Positions 29,271 to 36,376 of a DNA stretch of 64,000 nt are shown in pieces. The position numbers were made by a program, and so were the translations under genes. Under the pieces are notes generated by a model. The model worked only from the letters and a program-made list of their open reading frames with translations, was not told the origin of the DNA and did no database searches. Origin of the DNA: a virus. The stretch covers positions 57,643 to 121,642 of IMG/VR virus record IMGVR_UViG_3300027797_000013. One strand, 5' to 3'. Position 1 is the first letter of the stretch, and every line of letters begins with the position of its first letter.

Positions 29271-30296
29271 TTAGTTATTGTAAATATCGAGTAACTTAAA
29301 TTGAAGATGAGGTCCTTTAGAGAAGATTTTTGAAGCAGCCATATTAAGCGCATTCGATTTGTACAAACCAATTTCGTCCTTTTTATGAGTAGCGAGATAG
29401 GTTGCGCGATTAAACATATCGTATAGGTTTTCGTTAGTATACGTATATCGTGCTTTCGAAGCGTTCATATCTTTAATAGGATATCCTGCTAGCTCTAGAT
29501 CGTTAACAGTACTAGTATATTCAGGAATATAGAGATCACGTTCATCACTACTTAGAACTTTTGCAATATCACTCAGCTCTGCAAATGATGCGCGTGAGTT
29601 CTTAAGCTTATTGACTTTAATGACAATCATATCAGAGCTATCCTGTTTCGAGAATTTGTTATACTGACGCTCAACATCTTCGTCAGATTTGAAGACTCGA
29701 TTAAAAAGTACTTCTTGAACCATTAGTCCGTTCGCGCAAGCGAGACGAAGATAATAGCTTTTGAAAGTATTACTAGTCAGACCTAGATTAGTAGAAGTTC
29801 CAGCTTTATAGCTATCGTTAGGACCGCAAGAAATTTCTTTCTCTTTAGTAGAGTTAATAACTAGCTTTCCAGTTTCAGGAAGATAGAAGATCTCAGTTAG
29901 AGTATCATTACTATCGTTGATAGCATTCATAACGCTATCGATTCGATTATCGAAATTTAGTTGAGTAGGTTCTACAAAAGAAGTTCCAGTAAAGATCTCA
30001 ACTTCAGAGTTATCGTTGACAACACAATTGAAGAGACGATTCTTATCGACTTTATTGATTGCTGATCGCACTTCAGCCCAGTTGAGATTAGTCACGTCGT
30101 CAGTCTCGTTAAAGATCTCTTTTGTTAGAGATTCTTTAATTCCGAGAGTATTCATAGTTTTACGAGTACTATTAAACTTATAACGATTATTAATATAAAG
30201 ATCATTTCCTTGGTTAGTAATATCTCGCACTGTAAAAGGGAGAATGGTTTTAGTTTTGATTTGATTTTTGACTTCTTCGATAGTAGCAGCGTTCAT
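29271..30296 (-). CDS. DUF932-like phage protein
   Basis: 341 residues. The central L-A-C-A-N-G-L-M-V (about 200-208), preceded by a strand-rich region and followed by a long helical segment, resembles the phage/plasmid DUF932 family (C-x-N-G signature), whose role is unknown. Strong early promoter at N6. One of the longest early proteins in this window. Confidence 0.6.
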   Translation of the reverse strand: MNAATIEEVKNQIKTKTILPFTVRDITNQGNDLYINNRYKFNSTRKTMNTLGIKESLTKEIFNETDDVTNLNWAEVRSAINKVDKNRLFNCVVNDNSEVEIFTGTSFVEPTQLNFDNRIDSVMNAINDSNDTLTEIFYLPETGKLVINSTKEKEISCGPNDSYKAGTSTNLGLTSNTFKSYYLRLACANGLMVQEVLFNRVFKSDEDVERQYNKFSKQDSSDMIVIKVNKLKNSRASFAELSDIAKVLSSDERDLYIPEYTSTVNDLELAGYPIKDMNASKARYTYTNENLYDMFNRATYLATHKKDEIGLYKSNALNMAASKIFSKGPHLQFKLLDIYNN

Positions 30297-30302
30297 ATTA
30301 TT

Positions 30303-30320
30303 ATTATATTAGAGTTCGTT
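30303..30320 (-). promoter_or_regulatory. Early promoter, N6 before ATG 30296
   Basis: AACGAACTCTAA + TATAAT, AATAAT, ATG on the minus strand. Overlaps the end of the tilS-like gene. Confidence 0.78.
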
Positions 30321-30953
30321 AACGGTATTGTAAAACTTTTTGGCTACGATTTTTGGGAGACCGAATTGTTTAAACATTGGCAGGATCTCATTTCGAACCC
30401 AGTTACGTCTATACGTGTTGTCCTTATTGGTCTCATCCTCTACAATATATGAGGTGAGTTTGTTGTGCACGGTATAATTTACAAAATCTTCCTTTTTAGT
30501 TCTCATAAAAGGTCTAATGAGCATTTTTGGCTTAATTAGTTTACAGTTGTCTAAAGGAGTAAGAGTAGGTACAGGTACATACTCAGGACATCCTCTTAGC
30601 ATATTCATTACGTAGCCTTCAACCGCATCTCCGTTATGATGACAACATACTACATCACTGTATAGAGATTTAAAAAAATCCATTCTTTCCTCTCTTAAGG
30701 CATCTTCGCTCTTGGTCCAAAAAGCACCACGCGTACCAACTACGCATTCAGTAGAAAAATGATGACAAAACACTTCTACCATCTCTTGCATAGTATGATT
30801 TTGTTGTCTCAAATTATGATTAAAGTGAGCTACTTTGACTCGATCTCCGTAAAGTCTAATTAAGAGATGAGCTGCTGCGATACTGTCCACTCCACCAGAT
30901 ACAGCGACGTAGAACTCGCCGCTAGGAATCAATGAACGATCTAATTTAATCAT
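30309..30953 (-). CDS. tilS: tRNA(Ile)-lysidine synthase-like N-type ATP pyrophosphatase
   Basis: TilS changes C34 of tRNA-Ile2(CAU) to lysidine so that it reads AUA and is charged with Ile. The 214-residue protein has the PP-loop S19-G-G-V-D-S24, H43-F-N-H-N-L-R49, and the C-terminal E-D-E-T-N...R-R-N-x-V-R-N-E-I-L-P block (about 171-190) that marks TilS. It stops there, so it holds only the catalytic domain and lacks the C-terminal tRNA-recognition domains of E. coli TilS (432 residues). Two tRNA-Ile2(CAU) genes are in this window, one 0.8 kb upstream. Early promoter at N5. Confidence 0.85.
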   Translation of the reverse strand: MIKLDRSLIPSGEFYVAVSGGVDSIAAAHLLIRLYGDRVKVAHFNHNLRQQNHTMQEMVEVFCHHFSTECVVGTRGAFWTKSEDALREERMDFFKSLYSDVVCCHHNGDAVEGYVMNMLRGCPEYVPVPTLTPLDNCKLIKPKMLIRPFMRTKKEDFVNYTVHNKLTSYIVEDETNKDNTYRRNWVRNEILPMFKQFGLPKIVAKKFYNTVNEL

Positions 30954-30958
30954 ACCTT

Positions 30959-30974
30959 ATTATATACAAGTTCA
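30959..30974 (-). promoter_or_regulatory. Early promoter, N5 before ATG 30953
   Basis: GAACTTGTATATAAT core, then AAGGT, ATG; the upstream AACG is altered (ATGAAC). Confidence 0.7.
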
Positions 30975-31007
30975 TAAAAAAGGCTCTCGCCAATTTGGCG
31001 AGAGCCT
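30975..31007 (-). terminator. Strong intrinsic terminator after the porin-like gene
   Basis: Perfect 11-bp stem AGGCTCTCGCC / GGCGAGAGCCT (30981-31007) with 5-nt loop, followed on the minus strand by a run of six U. Insulates the tilS promoter from the upstream gene. Confidence 0.92.
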
Positions 31008-31024
31008 TTACCGATTGCTTCTTC

Positions 31025-31768
31025 TTAGAATCGGAACGAGGCTTTCACACCCCAGTACTCTCCGTCTTCCTGTTGATTATAATCATCCTGTACAAAATTA
31101 TATTCAACGAATGGCGATACCGTCAACGCTTTGGTTACACTGTAATTATAAGCTAGAGAAAGGGTAGTATGAACAGCCTCTCCATCCTCTAGATACAATC
31201 CCTGTGTAGCCTTGCCGACGAGCGATTGAGTAGGTTGACCTTCTTTATCAACCGCAAGTACCCAAGGAGCACTAACTGACACTTCTGTATAATCTTTAAC
31301 ATCATCTTCGAGGCTGAAATTATAGACAGCTCCTAAGACAATATTAAAAGGCAAAGCATACTCGACACCACCGTATAGTTCTTGCTGAGTACCACCTAAG
31401 GCATCAGGAAAATCAAATACAGAGTAGCCTCCGAGCACGGATAGCTTGCCAAACTTTTGACGAACACCGACACGTCCATCAACTTGATCTTCATCAAATG
31501 AGTCAAACGTTCCATAAAAACCTTGAAACTCAAGAGTAGTGCTTTCTGTAACGTCATAGGATAGACTGAGTTGACCGAAGACGAGATCATCTCCAAGAGA
31601 TACTCCACGCCATAGATTCTCACTTGCATATCCAGACGATACTTCGCCATACAATCGAGTTTCAGAAGCAGTAACAACTACTGGTGGTGCTTTAACTGAT
31701 TCACCCGCGAAGGCTGGTGCACTAGCTAGTAGTAACGACGCAATGATATTTGTTAGTTTGTTTTTCAT
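31025..31768 (-). CDS. Outer-membrane beta-barrel, TorF-porin-like, phage-encoded
   Basis: 247 residues from ATG 31768 (an upstream start at 31819 would run through the tRNA). Signal peptide MKNKLTNIIASLLLASAPAF with an A-F-A cleavage site before GES. The mature part has regularly alternating amphipathic strands. It has the S-G-Y-A-S-E-N-L-W-R-G-V-S segment near the N-terminus, typical of TorF-family (Gcw_chp) porin-like proteins, and ends in Phe (KASFRF) as BAM substrates do. It would be placed in the host outer membrane. It may be host-derived; receptor replacement, exclusion or altered uptake are possible roles. Ends at a strong terminator. Confidence 0.83.
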   Translation of the reverse strand: MKNKLTNIIASLLLASAPAFAGESVKAPPVVVTASETRLYGEVSSGYASENLWRGVSLGDDLVFGQLSLSYDVTESTTLEFQGFYGTFDSFDEDQVDGRVGVRQKFGKLSVLGGYSVFDFPDALGGTQQELYGGVEYALPFNIVLGAVYNFSLEDDVKDYTEVSVSAPWVLAVDKEGQPTQSLVGKATQGLYLEDGEAVHTTLSLAYNYSVTKALTVSPFVEYNFVQDDYNQQEDGEYWGVKASFRF

Positions 31769-31785
31769 AGAATGTTTAAAATTGT

Positions 31786-31861
31786 TGGTAGGCCGTATTG
31801 GATTCGAACCAATGACCAAGGGATTATGAGTCCCCTGCTCTTACCGCTGAGCTAACAGCCT
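31786..31861 (-). tRNA. tRNA-Ile2 (CAU), CCA encoded, copy A
   Basis: 76 nt. Acceptor AGGCTGT / ACGGCCT (one T-G pair), D-arm GCTC/GAGC, anticodon loop ACTCATAATC with CAU, T-arm ATTGG-TTCGAAT-CCAAT, A plus CCA. The blocks GAGCAGG-GACTCATAATC-CTTGGTC match E. coli ileX far better than elongator tRNA-Met, so this is taken as the lysidine-modified AUA decoder. A tilS-like gene lies just downstream. Confidence 0.88.
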
Positions 31862-31881
31862 GTATATAGTATTTTATACTA

Positions 31882-32073
31882 TTAGTTTAAATTTGCAAGA
31901 TTAATTTTTAATTCTTCTAAAATTTCAGAATAAACTCTTATCATGAGTTTTGATTGATTACTTTTTGTCTCATCGAAAATCTTCTGATGTTCTTTGAGCG
32001 ACTGATCTATAACTTTAATATCCTCAGTTATAAACAAAAGATTCTCTTTGTCTTTCTTAGAGATTTTTGCCAT
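31882..32073 (-). CDS. Small helical protein, unknown
   Basis: 63 residues from MAKISKKDKE (ATG 32073), which overlaps the end of the preceding gene by 17 bp; the longer frame from 32085 overlaps more. Charged, probably a two-helix coiled coil (DQSLKEHQKIFDETKSNQSK). Ends just upstream of tRNA-Ile2. Confidence 0.55.
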   Translation of the reverse strand: MAKISKKDKENLLFITEDIKVIDQSLKEHQKIFDETKSNQSKLMIRVYSEILEELKINLANLN

Positions 32074-32281
32074 ATTTAACTTCAAGTGGATTCAAAAGAT
32101 ACTTAAATGTCGTCTTCTTTTTAAGAACGTTATGCTTAGTACGAACTAGTTCACCTTTCGTATTATAAGATTTAGAGAAACTATTATCTGCACCTGATTC
32201 TAAAATATTCATCATATAACCAACACGCTCAAGACGAGCTTTATCGTAAGATTTAAATTTAAATAGTTTAAGTAGATTCAT
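32057..32281 (-). CDS. Small basic protein, unknown
   Basis: 74 residues, Lys-rich (MNLLKLFKFKSYDKARLERV, KHNVLKKKTTFKYLL). Early-type promoter about 26 nt upstream. No recognised family. Confidence 0.6.
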   Translation of the reverse strand: MNLLKLFKFKSYDKARLERVGYMMNILESGADNSFSKSYNTKGELVRTKHNVLKKKTTFKYLLNPLEVKYGKNL

Positions 32282-32307
32282 ATATAATAGCTTTACTGTA
32301 TAACCTT

Positions 32308-32323
32308 ATTATAAGGTAGTTCC
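32308..32323 (-). promoter_or_regulatory. Early promoter upstream of ATG 32281
   Basis: GGAACTACCT + TATAAT; ATG about 26 nt downstream. Overlaps the end of the gene at 32309. Confidence 0.65.
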
Positions 32324-32674
32324 ATTTGACTGTAAGCAATCCATAGAGAACATTTCTACATTTTCAGTCATGTCAAATTGCTGATTCATGATACCTAGTA
32401 GAGCATTTTTGCTATGCGAAGTATAGATAGCTACCTCTTTTTCGTCAATACTGCCAAAGTAATACTCAGTATAAGTCTCTTCCTCGAAACCAGTATAAGA
32501 CTCTGCCTCGAAACCTTCGCAATATTCTATAATATCTACAGGAGACTTATCCATAAAAGTGATAAACTGAGTCTCATCTATCTCTTCTAGCTTATAACCA
32601 ACTCGTGATGCATTATACGTACCAAATATATTTTCTGGATTACAAGTCGCGTAAGTCAAAGTAAGTTTGTGCAT
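32309..32674 (-). CDS. Early acidic protein, unknown
   Basis: 121 residues, rich in Glu/Thr/Tyr, with a repeated motif FEAESYTGFEEETYTEYYF (about 53-71). N-terminus MHKLTLTYATCNPENIFGTY. Early promoter at N6. No recognised family. Confidence 0.65.
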   Translation of the reverse strand: MHKLTLTYATCNPENIFGTYNASRVGYKLEEIDETQFITFMDKSPVDIIEYCEGFEAESYTGFEEETYTEYYFGSIDEKEVAIYTSHSKNALLGIMNQQFDMTENVEMFSMDCLQSNGTTL

Positions 32675-32680
32675 ATTATT

Positions 32681-32698
32681 ATTATATTGTAGTTCGTT
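32681..32698 (-). promoter_or_regulatory. Early promoter, N6 before ATG 32674
   Basis: AACGAACTACAA + TATAAT, AATAAT, ATG on the minus strand. Confidence 0.8.
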
Positions 32699-33163
32699 TT
32701 AAAATTCTCCAACAAATTGCCGACGATTATATTCTTCCTTGGTAAGACACTCTCCGTTAATCCACCAGGCCGTTACTGAACCTTTTGTATCTTCAACTGC
32801 AGGACCGTTATCGCGATGCAAGTAGCCATTGCGATACCAGACCTCGATATCGCTATCTTTATAAATCATTGCAGGACCGTCTTCACGATGACGCACACCG
32901 TTGCAGTACCACGCTACTGTACCGTTCTTATAGAGACGAGCAGGTCCTCCTTCACGGTGCAGTTTACCTTTATAATACCAGTCTTCAGAACCATCGACGT
33001 TCTTTAGAGCAGGTCCGTCTAATCGATGCATGAGACCATCGAGATACCAAGCTTCATCACCGTTCTCAAATACAATAGCTGGTCCATCTTCGCGATGCAG
33101 ATACATGTATTCCGGATCTTTGAAGTACATAGTTGTACCGTTGTAGCTAGTCTTTGTATACAT
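32699..33163 (-). CDS. MORN-like HRxDGPA repeat protein
   Basis: 154 residues from ATG 33163, just after the upstream gene's stop; a longer frame from 33226 overlaps that gene. About five repeats of the form H-R-x-D/G-G-P-A-x8-G-x3-W-Y-x2-G, each about 22 residues. These MORN-related repeats are common in phages and giant viruses and form an extended beta sheet; their role is unknown. N-terminus MYTKTSYNGTTMYFKDPEYM. Confidence 0.75.
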   Translation of the reverse strand: MYTKTSYNGTTMYFKDPEYMYLHREDGPAIVFENGDEAWYLDGLMHRLDGPALKNVDGSEDWYYKGKLHREGGPARLYKNGTVAWYCNGVRHREDGPAMIYKDSDIEVWYRNGYLHRDNGPAVEDTKGSVTAWWINGECLTKEEYNRRQFVGEF

Positions 33164-33165
33164 AA

Positions 33166-33630
33166 TTATAGAATAAAGAAATAGTAAATTACGATTAGGA
33201 CCCATCCAATCAATCCTAATAAACATCCAACAGCAACGCCTTTTGCTGGGTCACTATTATCAGCTCTATACAATTCTTCAAGAGTCACCGCATTCGGAAC
33301 GACTACTGGCTCTACTAAAACAGGTTCCGCTGATAGAGTTTCAGTAACGGTTTGTTCGCGTTCTACTTTTACTTTTAGTACATGGTCAAGATTACAGTAA
33401 TGAATTACTGTAACAATCTTATTAGTATCTCCTTGCAACTTTACTACACTATCTGAGACCGAGATAGTATAATGTGGATACAAGCTAGATAGTTGTTGCT
33501 CTAGATAATTCTCTTGCTCTTTTGAGAGATTAATATCTAGTTTAATTCGGCCGCCGCCAGCTCGACTATCGTGACGCGCTTTGACGTAAAATCCTAAAAT
33601 ATTCCTAATTTGTTTAATTGAAGGTCTCAT
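33166..33630 (-). CDS. C-terminally anchored membrane protein
   Basis: 154 residues: a soluble basic N-terminal domain (about 1-95), a Glu/Pro/Val-rich linker, then a Gly-rich transmembrane segment at the C-terminus (about 128-153, GCLLGLIGWVLIVIYYFF). Probable cytoplasmic protein anchored in the inner membrane. Early promoter at N7. Function unknown. Confidence 0.66.
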   Translation of the reverse strand: MRPSIKQIRNILGFYVKARHDSRAGGGRIKLDINLSKEQENYLEQQLSSLYPHYTISVSDSVVKLQGDTNKIVTVIHYCNLDHVLKVKVEREQTVTETLSAEPVLVEPVVVPNAVTLEELYRADNSDPAKGVAVGCLLGLIGWVLIVIYYFFIL

Positions 33631-33637
33631 TGTGCTT

Positions 33638-33655
33638 ATTATATATAAGTTCGTT
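33638..33655 (-). promoter_or_regulatory. Early promoter, N7 before ATG 33630
   Basis: AACGAACTTATA + TATAAT, 7 nt to ATG on the minus strand. Confidence 0.75.
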
Positions 33656-33669
33656 AACTAAAATATTAA

Positions 33670-33698
33670 AGAAAAACCCATAAATTAAATTATGGGTT
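33670..33698 (-). terminator. Intrinsic terminator after tRNA-Asn
   Basis: Perfect 9-bp stem AACCCATAA / TTATGGGTT with 6-nt loop; on the minus strand it is followed by a U-run. It lies 8 nt after the 3' end of tRNA-Asn. Confidence 0.82.
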
Positions 33699-33705
33699 AA
33701 GAAAT

Positions 33706-33780
33706 TGGCTCCCAGGGCAGGGTTCGAACCTGCGACCTAGTGGTTAACAGCCACCCGCTCTGCCACTGAGCTACCTGGGA
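33706..33780 (-). tRNA. tRNA-Asn (GUU), CCA encoded
   Basis: 75 nt. Acceptor TCCCAGG / CCTGGGA fully paired, anticodon loop CTGTTAA, T-arm GCAGG-TTCGAAC-CCTGC, discriminator G then CCA. Canonical. Confidence 0.93.
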
Positions 33781-33813
33781 TTATAAAAATAATTATGGGA
33801 GGGTTAATTGAAA

Positions 33814-34023
33814 TCAAGCTACTGCTGCGGCTTTCGCTGCTTTACGCTCGTTCTTTTCGTCTGTAATTTGCTTGCGGCAAATCTTAACATTAGCGATTAC
33901 TTCTTGCAACGCTTTACGTGCTCGAGTACTAGCTGAACCATTACCTGATTGGAATTTAGTGTATTCACTCTGGGCTGAGGTTAGATGATGGGCTGCTTGC
34001 ATTAGTGCTGTGTCTGTTGTCAT
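33814..34023 (-). CDS. Small basic Ala/Lys-rich protein
   Basis: 69 residues; helical, ending in a basic Ala-rich tail (KNERKAAKAAAVA) like some nucleic-acid-binding phage proteins. Early promoter 68 nt upstream, giving the longest early leader here. tRNA-Asn follows on the same transcript. Function unknown. Confidence 0.62.
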   Translation of the reverse strand: MTTDTALMQAAHHLTSAQSEYTKFQSGNGSASTRARKALQEVIANVKICRKQITDEKNERKAAKAAAVA

Positions 34024-34091
34024 ATTGTTTGTATTTAAAATATATGTCTTTAAAATTAAAATCTACAAAAACTTTCGTTATTCGTATAATG

Positions 34092-34109
34092 ATTATATCG
34101 TAGTTCGTT
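34092..34109 (-). promoter_or_regulatory. Early promoter upstream of ATG 34023 and tRNA-Asn
   Basis: AACGAACTACGA + TATAAT. Overlaps the 3' end of the last glycine-rich gene. Confidence 0.75.
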
Positions 34110-34353
34110 AATAAACTGCAGCGCCGAATCCATCACCATATCCACCACCATTACCAGACCCGGAACCAGAACCAGCTCCAGACCTAGCTCCTTCTCCAAA
34201 CCCGTCTCCATATCCGCATCCACTACCATTACCCTTACCGAATCCCGACCCCGTAGCATTTCCAAAACCGTATCCAAGCCCAGTAGTATCTTCTAAACCA
34301 GATCCCCATTCTAGATCTGGTGAATATGTACTGTGTATATAACTTAGTTTCAT
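34108..34353 (-). CDS. Gly-rich (GDG-repeat) paralog 1
   Basis: 81 residues from ATG 34353; an upstream frame to 34419 overlaps the next paralog. Head MKLSYIHSTYSPDLEWGSG is shared with paralog 8 (MNLLSIHNLYSPDLICGSG). The rest alternates Gly with Tyr/Phe/Ser/Asp (GYGDGFGEGARSGAGSGSGS). Such regular G-x-G-x tracts can form polyglycine-II-type bundles, as in some phage tail-tip adhesins; that is only an analogy. Function unknown. Confidence 0.72.
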   Translation of the reverse strand: MKLSYIHSTYSPDLEWGSGLEDTTGLGYGFGNATGSGFGKGNGSGCGYGDGFGEGARSGAGSGSGSGNGGGYGDGFGAAVY

Positions 34354-34357
34354 AAAA

Positions 34358-34630
34358 TTAATCTTCATCATAATAAGAATGATCGTACCCGTAATCAATA
34401 CTATAACCAGATCCTTCACCTAACCCCTCGCCTTCTCCGTCACCTTCTCCTCCACCATCTCCATGTCCAAACCCCATCCCTTCACCTTCCTTACAACCTG
34501 ACCCCTCTCCAGACGCATAGCAGGTGCCGCAGCAATCACCATAACCAAATGTAGTACCATGACCAGACCCACATTGATAAATGTAATCTCTTTTTTCAAA
34601 CATATGGTTACCTATTAGTAAATTATTCAT
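34358..34630 (-). CDS. Gly-rich (GDG-repeat) paralog 2
   Basis: 90 residues. Head MNNLLIGNHMFEKRDYIYQC, Cys-containing middle (GDCCGTCYASG), Gly-Glu/Asp tract, acidic Tyr-rich tail (DYGYDHSYYDED). The heads of the family differ much more than the Gly tracts. No early or late motif at a fixed distance upstream. Confidence 0.7.
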   Translation of the reverse strand: MNNLLIGNHMFEKRDYIYQCGSGHGTTFGYGDCCGTCYASGEGSGCKEGEGMGFGHGDGGGEGDGEGEGLGEGSGYSIDYGYDHSYYDED

Positions 34631-34648
34631 ACTTTCTTTATATTTAAT

Positions 34649-34936
34649 TTATAAATGATCTTGAAAATAATAAACATATTCATATTCAGTCATATCTTCT
34701 GCTCCATCTCCTGTACCATTACCATATCCATATCCCGTCCCAAATCCTGCTCCATCTCCTGTTTCAAATCCAGATCCAGAACCTTCACCATCTCCTGATC
34801 CATCTCCCGAGTTGTACCCACTACCATAGCCATCGCTATGACCGAAACCAAGGCCTGAGCCATCCTCTTTACCGTGACCTCCTCCAAATTCATCAACCTG
34901 TATAAATGTGTGATGTGTTTCTACTAAAGTTTTCAT
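34649..34936 (-). CDS. Gly-rich (GDG-repeat) paralog 3
   Basis: 95 residues. Head MKTLVETHHTFIQVDEF, long G-x-G tract (SGDGSGDGEGSGSGF), and a non-Gly tail with EYEYVYYFQDHL. His-rich head as in paralogs 5, 6 and 7 (HHSH, HHG). Function unknown. Confidence 0.7.
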   Translation of the reverse strand: MKTLVETHHTFIQVDEFGGGHGKEDGSGLGFGHSDGYGSGYNSGDGSGDGEGSGSGFETGDGAGFGTGYGYGNGTGDGAEDMTEYEYVYYFQDHL

Positions 34937-34945
34937 AAATTAAAT

Positions 34946-35227
34946 TTATCCTTTTCCTGACCCCTCTCCATCACCTTGACCAGTTACTGCTCCATTACCC
35001 CAGCCACACGCCCACCATGATACCTGGCCTCCTCCTACTGGCTCTTCACCATTTCCATCACCATTTCCGTCACCATCTCCATCACCCTCGCCGTAACCAA
35101 AACCTTCTCCATTACCATATCCATGACCATTGGTATAGCCTTGAGCCGCATTGAACTTTTGCATAAGTTCGCCTGCACCCATATCTTCAAAATTATTAAT
35201 TAGAAAAGCTTCAATAAGAGAATTCAT
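34946..35227 (-). CDS. Gly-rich (GDG-repeat) paralog 4
   Basis: 93 residues. Longest non-Gly head (MNSLIEAFLINNFEDMGAGE, LMQKFNAAQGY), then a tract with six consecutive G-D/N/E-G units and a Trp/Cys interruption (SWWACGWGNG). Function unknown. Confidence 0.7.
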   Translation of the reverse strand: MNSLIEAFLINNFEDMGAGELMQKFNAAQGYTNGHGYGNGEGFGYGEGDGDGDGNGDGNGEEPVGGGQVSWWACGWGNGAVTGQGDGEGSGKG

Positions 35228-35256
35228 AAAATTTACTTTTTTTTATTCTTAAACCC

Positions 35257-35508
35257 CTATCCACTACCATCACCATATCCCTCTCCGTCACCAAATCCAA
35301 GTATATAATTTCCTTTTTTACATTCGTCAGTACATCTGAATCTATATCCTCCTCTATATCCAATCCCTTCACCATCACCAATCCCTTTACCATCTCCAAG
35401 TCCAGCACCGTTTCCTTTTCCAGTTTCAGCTCCGTCTCCGAATCCAGTCCAGGAAGAAATTAATTCAATATATTCTTCTGTGTGAGAATGATGTGCTAAT
35501 TTTATCAT
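35257..35508 (-). CDS. Gly-rich (GDG-repeat) paralog 5
   Basis: 83 residues. Head MIKLAHHSHTEEYIELISSW is clearly homologous to paralog 6 (MLKLAHHSHSNLFIKAISAG), so these two are a recent duplicate pair. The Gly tract is interrupted by a Cys/Lys-rich piece (RCTDECKKGN). Overlaps the end of paralog 6 by 4 bp. Confidence 0.72.
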   Translation of the reverse strand: MIKLAHHSHTEEYIELISSWTGFGDGAETGKGNGAGLGDGKGIGDGEGIGYRGGYRFRCTDECKKGNYILGFGDGEGYGDGSG

Positions 35509-35774
35509 ATATTTAATTTATTGTCTGTGACTATTCCTGCCCCATTTCCATCACCAAACCCACTTCCTCTTCCATTACCATATCCATAACCATCTCCCCA
35601 ACCGTAGCCCTCACCATCACCATCTCCTTCACCAATCCCATCCCCAAATTGGGATGATCTTAGCCAGTCTCTTCCATATCCAGATCCATCTCCAAATCCA
35701 GCTCCACATCCAAAACCAGCAGAAATAGCTTTAATGAATAAATTAGAATGTGAATGATGTGCTAATTTTAGCAT
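35505..35774 (-). CDS. Gly-rich (GDG-repeat) paralog 6
   Basis: 89 residues; head shared with paralog 5. Tract with GDGIGEGDGDGEGYGWGDGY, then a short polar tail (IVTDNKLNI). Coupled to paralog 5 by a 4-bp overlap. Function unknown. Confidence 0.72.
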   Translation of the reverse strand: MLKLAHHSHSNLFIKAISAGFGCGAGFGDGSGYGRDWLRSSQFGDGIGEGDGDGEGYGWGDGYGYGNGRGSGFGDGNGAGIVTDNKLNI

Positions 35775-35787
35775 AACTTTAAATTAT

Positions 35788-36027
35788 TCAGTTAATTGTA
35801 TACCCTGTTCCGTCACCTGTACCATCCCCTTTCCCTTTTCCTGATCTTTCATTATACCCACATGAAAATCCAGACCCATCACCAGACCCAGCTCCATCAA
35901 TAAACCCACAGCCAAACCCATAACCAAGACCAGAGCCATCACCTAAACCACAGCCAGATCCAGTTCCATCACCAGATCTACAGACCAAATCAGCAAAATC
36001 ACCATGGTGTCTATAAAGTAAATTCAT
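35788..36027 (-). CDS. Gly-rich (GDG-repeat) paralog 7
   Basis: 79 residues. Head MNLLYRHHGDFADLVCRSG, then Gly tract with two Cys-containing units (GSGCGLG, GFGCGF). Head ends in the same D-L-(V/I)-C-x-S-G as paralog 8, supporting common origin. Confidence 0.72.
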   Translation of the reverse strand: MNLLYRHHGDFADLVCRSGDGTGSGCGLGDGSGLGYGFGCGFIDGAGSGDGSGFSCGYNERSGKGKGDGTGDGTGYTIN

Positions 36028-36038
36028 AAAATTATCTA

Positions 36039-36233
36039 TTAAGACTCATCTCCAGCTCCATCGCCGAATCCATCACCGAATCCAGATCCTTCTCCATAGG
36101 CATCATTGTATCCACTCTCATGCCCTTGACCTGATCCCGTCCCATGACCGTATTCAATGCCAGATGAATCTCCATTCCCAGATCCACAGATCAAATCAGG
36201 AGAATAAAGATTATGTATAGAAAGTAGATTCAT
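36039..36233 (-). CDS. Gly-rich (GDG-repeat) paralog 8
   Basis: 64 residues from ATG 36233; extending to 36287 would run into the tRNA-like locus. Head MNLLSIHNLYSPDLICGSG, tract ending GFGDGFGDGAGDES. First gene of the Gly-rich array in transcription order; it follows the tRNA cluster directly, so all may be on one transcript. Confidence 0.72.
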   Translation of the reverse strand: MNLLSIHNLYSPDLICGSGNGDSSGIEYGHGTGSGQGHESGYNDAYGEGSGFGDGFGDGAGDES

Positions 36234-36248
36234 AAAATAAAAAAGAAA

Positions 36249-36365
36249 GAGCAGGGTAGGATTTGAACCTACACGGGCTAGCCTCATACCACCAAGGATT
36301 AATGATAGAATCGAACTACCTGCGCTAGCCCTGTTTCTGACCGTATACCTAATCGGACTCTGCTC
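36249..36365 (-). tRNA. Unresolved tRNA-like locus with two T-arms
   Basis: 117 nt. The ends pair as an acceptor (GAGCAGA / CCTGCTC, 6 of 7). A D-arm CCG...CGG follows the 5' side, and a canonical T-arm GTAGG-TTCAAAT-CCTAC precedes the 3' side. In between is a second T-arm-like element, GGTAG-TTCGATT-CTATC (36312-36328 region), and an 8-bp inverted repeat GGGCTAGC ... GCTAGCCC that closes about 40 nt. It could be a tRNA with an insert, or two overlapping tRNA remnants. No anticodon can be assigned and no CCA is encoded. Confidence 0.5.
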
Positions 36366-36376
36366 GTCTATTAAAC

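Noticed and set aside
31769-31819. Upstream start for the porin-like gene
   Set aside because: It would begin inside tRNA-Ile2 and hide the clear signal peptide that begins at 31768.
34056-34277. Met/Val/Leu-rich frames inside the Gly-rich array (also 34690-34896 and 35211-35408)
   Set aside because: These are frame shadows of GGN-GAN repeats of the real Gly-rich genes.
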